Source: Pristionchus mayeri
Lineage: Eukaryota; Nematoda; Chromadorea; Rhabditida; Neodiplogasteridae
Assembly: GCA_036245805.1 (NCBI GenBank)
Contig: BTRK01000005.1
Span: forward strand, 45,371,216 to 45,435,215
DNA length: 64,000 nucleotides
Direction of reading: 5' to 3'
Position numbers and translations under genes: made by a program. This document shows, piece by piece, positions 57,972 to 64,000 of the stretch (position 1 is its first letter; every line of letters starts with the position of its first letter). The notes beneath the pieces are model-generated. The model did no database searches and was not told the DNA's origin. It saw only the letters and a program-made list of their open reading frames with translations.

Positions 57972-59978
57972 TAAGACAATTTTTAATATTTTCAAGAAAA
58001 ATAAGATAATGAAATCAGTTTCATTGCACGCCCAATCGGTTTGACCAAAACATGAAACACAAGTGAAATCAGCAGAGGACAACAGATTCTCTCCGATCGA
58101 GAGAGATCGAGAGACAAATTGACGCAACGCAATTAATTAATCGGCGTAATTTGTCAGGCGGTGCGAGAAACTCGCGTGAGAGCAATGAAGAGGGAAGGGA
58201 TTTCTCGATGTGACTCAGAGACGTTTTGAGCCTAGGGATTGCTTCACAGGAAATGACTACGCAGAACGAAGAGCCGAATTCTTACTGAACCACACGATTA
58301 CTAGTGAAGTGTAGACGGTGACAAGCACGATTAACCATTTTAGAGGCAATCGAAACCGGGATGCATTTTGAGTTGGCAGTAATTTCGTAGATTTTATGGG
58401 AAGTGATGAGATAGCACGCACAGTAAACTATCGAGTAAGTTTACGACATCATCGCGCTCGAATCTTGCTAGGACTGCTGTCCAAGTGCGTGAAATTGGAT
58501 CTGCCGGACATTCCGAACCTTCTTGCCGAGTGTGTAAAACATGAGCGATCTCGATTTCAAGGAAGGTCTCTCCTAGGATTACGCCCGAGGACCTTGCTGA
58601 GCAATAAACTGACTCTTTCGAAGGTCAGAGAAAGCGAGAGATCACGGGATTTGGAGAGAGTCAGACAACTACTCCCTTCACTGCGGAACCCCGACATCTC
58701 AATCGCTCGAGTACTGATCAACCAATGGAACAAGACCATTAGCTAACGCGCCAAACGATCTCAAGAAAATCAAAACTCTAATCGTTCCGTTCAAATCGGC
58801 GAAGCTCAAACTAGAGATATGTAAGATTTCGATCCTGAGAGATCGTAGTCTCTCCAGCTTTAGACGACAGCATAGTAGCCTTTCATTACCCGCCCCGGGG
58901 GTGATTTGAGCCGATGGGTCCCGCTTTTCTCTCCCCGAAACGCGCCCCATCAAATAATGATGACAGCCGTCAAAAGACAATAGCGGGTGCCTAGCACCTG
59001 TCGGGTGGACCTGAGGTGAGAAGAGGAAAGAGGCACTAATTTAAGGGGTCGAGTGGCTATTTTAGACTGAAATTTTGGAGCATGACAATGATCTGAAGTC
59101 AAGACATTTGATCAGATATTGGATATCAGGTATCAATTAGCGACATACATAGACAAACGTGCAGCATCTGTTTAGAAGATTGAAGTGATTAAACTGGGTT
59201 ATAGACAGAGAAGAAATAGCCGATTTGGTATGCATATCTGCTCGTTTCCATGTGGTGAAAGATCGGTTCACGAACAACAGATTCCGGACCCGGACAAATT
59301 GGCGTTGGATTGACACTCCGAATGTTCTCGCTAAAGAATTTCAATTATGGGAAAGCATGAGCTTGTACGATAAGGAATAGATCATTGATGACTGATATGC
59401 ATCAAAATCACATCACTAAGACAACACACTTCAAAACGAGATGATATTTCGATAAAACTGCCCAGAAACGTTTCGGTGCAGCTTTTGAGGTTAAGGCGCG
59501 GATTATAGTCCAGTCATAATATTCTACCGCTCAAATGCTAACTGAGTGAATTTCAACTTCGAAATGGTATGCTCGTCGAGTGGCGCAATTCTTTGCTGAT
59601 AACGGGCAATATTTCATCATCCAAGCGACACGTGCTAAGACTAGAAGTGAATGATAATGTTGTTTGATGGACCTATTGCTATCGGGAAATGTTGGAAGTA
59701 AAGTACATACGAAGATAAGTTAGAATCGTTTCTCGAACTAAGCGTACTATACGGTCACATACTGTAATCGGGCGGAGTGCGGGAATGAAATCGGGTCAAC
59801 ACACCATCGATTTCCGCACGCATGATTGGATTCGGCGCCTCGTCGGCGCCAAATTGGGAAATTCATGGCAAAAACAAGAATCACCGCAGCGAATGTATTC
59901 TGCTCACGTCTAGATCCCAATTGAACCATGCTCGAATGAAGAAATACGAAAATTATAGAGAAGATAGGCCGTCCATAC

Positions 59979-60130
59979 AAGGGTTCCGGAATTGGGCGTA
60001 ATTGGGAATATTTTGAATCGTTTTCGCTTATGTTTCATGTGCTCTAAATATGCGAAATATATAGTGTACATGAAACATAAAGCGTACAAGATTCAAAAGA
60101 TGCCTAATTACTCCCAATTCCGGAACTATA
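59979..60130. mobile_element. 152-bp MITE with 8-bp target duplication
   Basis: Inverted ends share GTTCCGGAATTGGG. Inner arms CGCTTATGTTTCATGT and ACATGAAACATAAAGCG continue the palindrome. GTCCATAC flanks both sides (59971-59978 and 60131-60138). The 8-base duplication suggests hAT, but the ends differ from the TAGTGATG family in this window. Confidence 0.8.
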
Positions 60131-62235
60131 GTCCATACGCACCAGTTTTGAAATTAGTGCATTTCATTCCAAAGACTCGGGTAGGCAATGGGAATGAAGA
60201 GAGCAGAATGGGCGATCCATTCTCGGGATTGACATATAATTGGCACGCCACGCTGGCGCCAATGCGGCGCCGCTTATTGGGAAATTATAACGATTGCCAG
60301 CTCTTGACAGGTTTGAATACGCCTGTCATGTGAATCGCGCTATTTCAATCAAAATATTGGAATACTGCCTGCAATAATTAGCATGTATTACCAATCTGCT
60401 GAAGGAAGTTGGAAGAAAAAAAGGAATTCGCTGAACCCGGGGGAAAAGAGCAACTGGATGGGAGGATCCTAAGCAAATTAACACCGCAGTAATCCGCCAG
60501 ATGTGCAAATTGAAGGAGAGTCGTAAATTAGGCAAACTCGAGCAGTTTTTTCTCCGGAAATCGCCCTTATTACGGTATGTACGATCGTAAGGTTTCACCC
60601 AGCGGAAACAATAACGCGCCACCCTCTAACGACCTGCGGACTGTGTGACCACTCCCTCCTCCTCGCCTCCCTCTCCCTAGCCCTTATCTACCCCTTGTCT
60701 TCCTCCTACTCCTCCTCCCTTCCCATAGCACCCCACATTTCTCACATTTTTCACATTCACAACTTTACGACTTATGAGTGGTGCGCGAGTGGACGCGTTA
60801 TGCTAGGGATCGAATATCACTGGCTTTCATCATGATGTGGTACATCTTCCGATCAGGCCGGCAAGAGAGCACGGATAATGAAGATAGTCGAGTGCTCTTG
60901 TGAGATTATACTAGGGATGAATTCTCAATGTTCTTCATCATTTACTGCCTCTCGGTGATTAGTCAGGAGAGAGAGCGCGCAGAAAAGTGATGGTTTCGCA
61001 AGAGATTTCACCCTTCATCCATACCTCTAACCGCTCAGACAGGCGAGAGAGTGCGCACAATGAAGAGAGTCATTCCAAGCCATATCAAAGTTATGCTAAA
61101 ACGAGGCTGGGAACGGCGCGTTGGAATGAGCAATTCGCAACAACTTCCGGCGATTTCTCTTTCTCTCTCACACTTTCCCTCTGTCCTTGTAAAAACGGGT
61201 GGACTAATGAGACAAACGAGATAAATTTAGATGCGAGTTAGCCTGGGATGCACAAAAAGCATGATTCGTGGGAAAATGATGCTAGTCATGATGGAAGGAG
61301 GATGGAAGGTCGTCAAGATTGATGCAGGAAATATGATAGTGAATGTCAGCCGGGGCTCAAAACGCGCGTCAAATCGGCTCAAAATCGCCAAGAATTGAGC
61401 CCGGATCAACCCGTCACTTGGAGCTGACGGAATCTCTTGCATTAGAAATTATTATTTTTAAAGAGAAAAAGAAGCAGAGCATTGGATGAGTATAGAATGA
61501 CAAAATTTTAAATGGTGGTGAAACCTAACCGGAACAGGCGAATATCGACATAGTAAAGGGCGAAATTTGACAGGCAGGCAGATTCTCATGATGAGTCAGG
61601 CTAGTGATATATCATGTATGGCACTCTCAAATTTGCGTCATATCCTCCCACTTCACGTGATGTATAGCTTTATCTTCCCGAGTGAACTCGATTAAATTAT
61701 TTTTTAGCAATGTAATCAAGGATAATTGCTGAAATTGTAAGATTGATCATATTAATTCGCTCTGAAACATATCCGCAGCAAAATTGAAGCAACATACGAC
61801 TGTCACCTACTGCTTACATTTAGACTCTTCATTCCGCATGTTTTCTTGTTTCATGCGAGAAGGGGCGTTAATTATAATGAGTATGCATTTAATGAAATCC
61901 AAATTTCATTGATGGAATTGTAAAAAAAAATCTAAATGCTCGCTGATGTTCTTGTTTTTTTGGTCCATGTTAAACACGACTACTATGGATTAGTGATCTC
62001 GCGCACGAAATTTATTCACTACTTATCTCAATTTTTTAAACTGTAATATGTTCATCTGCAAGGATGAGAGCGAATGAAATGATGATTTTGCTTAGATCGA
62101 AGGAAGAAGAAACTATTGATGCAATGTAAGCAATTCCCACATACATACTCTTTGAAACATATCAACTAGTTAATTGTAACTTTTGAAACACGCCATAACA
62201 AAAGGAACAATTTCAGTCCGCGAAACATGCCAAAC

Positions 62236-62271
62236 CCCCCGCTGACAGGTTGAATAAGTAGCGGGGGGGGG
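62236..62271. repeat. C-run/G-run hairpin
   Basis: CCCCCCGCT and AGCGGGGGGGGGG pair across a loop of about 18 bases. Simple inverted repeat. Confidence 0.6.
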
Positions 62272-63220
62272 GTCGAGGGAGGTGCATGGTTTAGCTAAGA
62301 GGAAGGATAAAGAGGCGATATAGTGTGCCAATACGAGAGATCAACTTCTTTCTCCCTCTCCTAATTGACAAATTGCCACAGGAAGACTGAGCGCGCGAAC
62401 ACATTTTCGCTATTTCAAACCAGACAGAGCGGAGCCTGAGAGACTTCACACCACTGATCAAGATTTCAAAGCAACAAAACAATACGTTTCCTTGATGAAT
62501 GAACTGACTATCAATTTGGATAATCATCTTTTCAATTATGATCGAGGGCTCGGAAAACGGAGGAAACAGTGAATTAGGGCACAAATAAGGACCACCATGA
62601 CGATGAGCACTACTACAACCATTAGGCGCACTTTACAACAAAAATTACCTATAATTACTCTAACAATAAACACAGTGATATTAAAAGCCGAACGCAAAAT
62701 AATCAACGTACTCTCTCAAAACTTGCCCGATCGAGAAAGTTTATAGAAAAAACGAACATCATATTGAATGATGATGATAAGATTCTATCTCAGCACAGTA
62801 CTAATATTGACAGCCGACCACAAAATAAACGCAATCGCACGTGACCTCCCGCGCACATTCCAGCACTAGACATCAAGGAGTCAACGAGTTACTCTGGAAG
62901 TACTTCTTCCCATCTCTCTCCATCTCTCTCCTCACTCTCCTTCCCTACCTCTATCTCCCCACTCTAAATCAGTAGCCCCCTCTCCAGGAAAGAGCAAGGT
63001 TAACCGCCGATCTAGCCGATAGTCCCCGTGTTTTTGCGTTATTTGCACCTGAACTCTCCTGATTGTTGTGTGTTTTCAAGCGATATAATCAAATTCAGTC
63101 CGATTTGAATGGACAAGTGACCGGGGACTACGCGAAATTGTCAAATCAATAGGGGACCTGGTAGTAGTTAGAGATAAGAAGGCAAACAGAGACGGAACCG
63201 CAGCGTCTGAGGGAGGAATC

Positions 63221-63300
63221 GTCTGACTCTCTCCATATCGCGTGTTCTCTCGCTTTCTCTGACCTGTAAGAGAGTGTGCAAATCTAGGAGGGTCAAACCG
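63221..63300. repeat. GA-rich palindromic MITE copy
   Basis: TCTGACTCTCTCCATATCGC at the left and the decayed inverted arm (GAGAGTGTGCAAATCTAGGA) at the right. Same core as 14723-14801. Confidence 0.6.
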
Positions 63301-63451
63301 TTGCCGAGGCACTCCCTTGATCGAGTAGTAGTCTCTCCATACCGCGTGATCTATCACGGGTCAGAGAGGCGAGAGAGTATGCAAAACGATGAGAGCACGC
63401 GCACCGTTTCATAAGTGGCGAGTGTGCGTCAATTGTGAGGTGGGGGCAATG

Positions 63452-63529
63452 GTCTGACTCTCCTCAGTTTGCACACTCTCTCGCCAGTTAGAGAAAGCGA
63501 GAGAGCATGCAAATAGGAGAGAGTCAGAC
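63452..63529. repeat. GA-rich palindromic MITE copy
   Basis: GTCTGACTCTCCTCAGTTTG and GCAAATAGGAGAGAGTCAGAC are inverted arms around CTCTCGCCAGTTAGAGAAAG. It is the best preserved of the GA-rich copies. Confidence 0.7.
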
Positions 63530-64000
63530 GAGCACTCGAGGTGGGGGTTCTCTCGATTCGACCCGGTAGTCGGCTTGGAGACTGGGGGTGGAATGACGTG
63601 ATTGTGCTTCTTTGTGCAAGAGCTCATAAATATCTGAAGACCTATCTGAAGAAGAAACAAGTTTTTACAACGTACATGAGTCGCCAGGGAGTGTAGATAA
63701 ATACCGTGGTATCGTTTTTTTTCAAGATCTACTTGTGTACATCAGGAGAGTTCAGAGATGATACTGCACTAGCGATGGATTGTGCAGTTCTTTTCACTGA
63801 TTTACCAAATAGGCTAATCAAAAAGTGAAAAGAGAAGGAGATATCCCTCGCGCTTTCCCGGAGACTCTAGTATTGGCTCTCGATCTCTAGTGAAGATATT
63901 ATCCACGTCAGCAGCGTTCAGAGTTCAATGGCGATGGTTTGCGAGTTTTGTTTCGCTGATTTATCTAACGTCCTAGACGCAACATGAAAATGAGAGAGTT

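Larger units (their letters stand above)
57974..64000. other. Intergenic, repeat-rich right end
   Basis: No host gene recognised. It contains the hAT-like MITE 59979-60130, GA-rich palindromes (58609-58666, 63221-63300, 63452-63529), a G-run hairpin near 62236-62271 and C/T-rich tracts at 60640-60720 and 62910-62960. An open frame at 58396-58746 overlaps a MITE copy and has no family signature. Confidence 0.5.

Noticed and set aside
58396..58746. 116-codon plus-strand open frame
   Set aside because: It runs through a GA-rich MITE copy and has no family features.

Overview
The window looks like nematode chromosomal DNA, most like a rhabditid or diplogastrid worm. Genes are split into many short exons (about 45-150 bases) with TTTCAG-, TTGCAG- or TTCCAG-type acceptors. 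The recognisable genes are ones known from nematodes (EYA, Dopey/PAD-1, SLC6/SNF, MATH-BTB, RGM/DRAG-1). Noncoding DNA is crowded with short inverted-repeat transposons and recurring TACCGTA/TACGGTA motifs. The long open frames are transposon genes; host genes had to be rebuilt by joining exons whose splice sites and phases agree. LAYOUT: (1) 3460-14915, minus strand: a divergent Eyes-absent (EYA) gene of about 20 exons and about 498 codons before its unresolved C-terminus. A 1.83 kb near-perfect palindrome (1556-3388) sits where the last exon should be. (2) 18.5-23.3 kb and 30.0-30.4 kb, plus strand: scattered decayed copies of individual EYA exons. (3) 24697-28921, minus strand: exons of a Dopey-family (PAD-1) N-terminal region with several frame breaks, probably a pseudogene. 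(4) 30648-38447, plus strand: a complete SLC6-type transporter gene of 30 coding exons (681 residues), with a TATA box, an alternative early terminal exon and two inverted tRNA-Leu copies in one intron. (5) 41572-49458, plus strand: a MATH-BTB (BATH) gene, apparently broken. Its introns hold a truncated CR1/jockey-like LINE inside a CACTAGG-ended element, and nested TA-flanked mariner-like elements. (6) 50306-54792, minus strand: a repulsive guidance molecule (RGM/DRAG-1) gene with signal peptide, GDPH autocleavage site and hydrophobic GPI tail. (7) 54.9-64 kb: no host gene recognised; it holds an intact mariner transposon (56734-57971), MITEs and diverged repeats. GENE ROLES: EYA (transcriptional cofactor/phosphatase family) and RGM (BMP co-receptor family) are developmental regulators in animals. 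Dopey acts in endosome-Golgi traffic, SLC6 proteins are membrane transporters, and BATH proteins are cullin-3 substrate adaptors. There is no operon-like arrangement; genes lie on both strands with kilobase gaps. All exon models are manual and were not checked by transcript or homology search.
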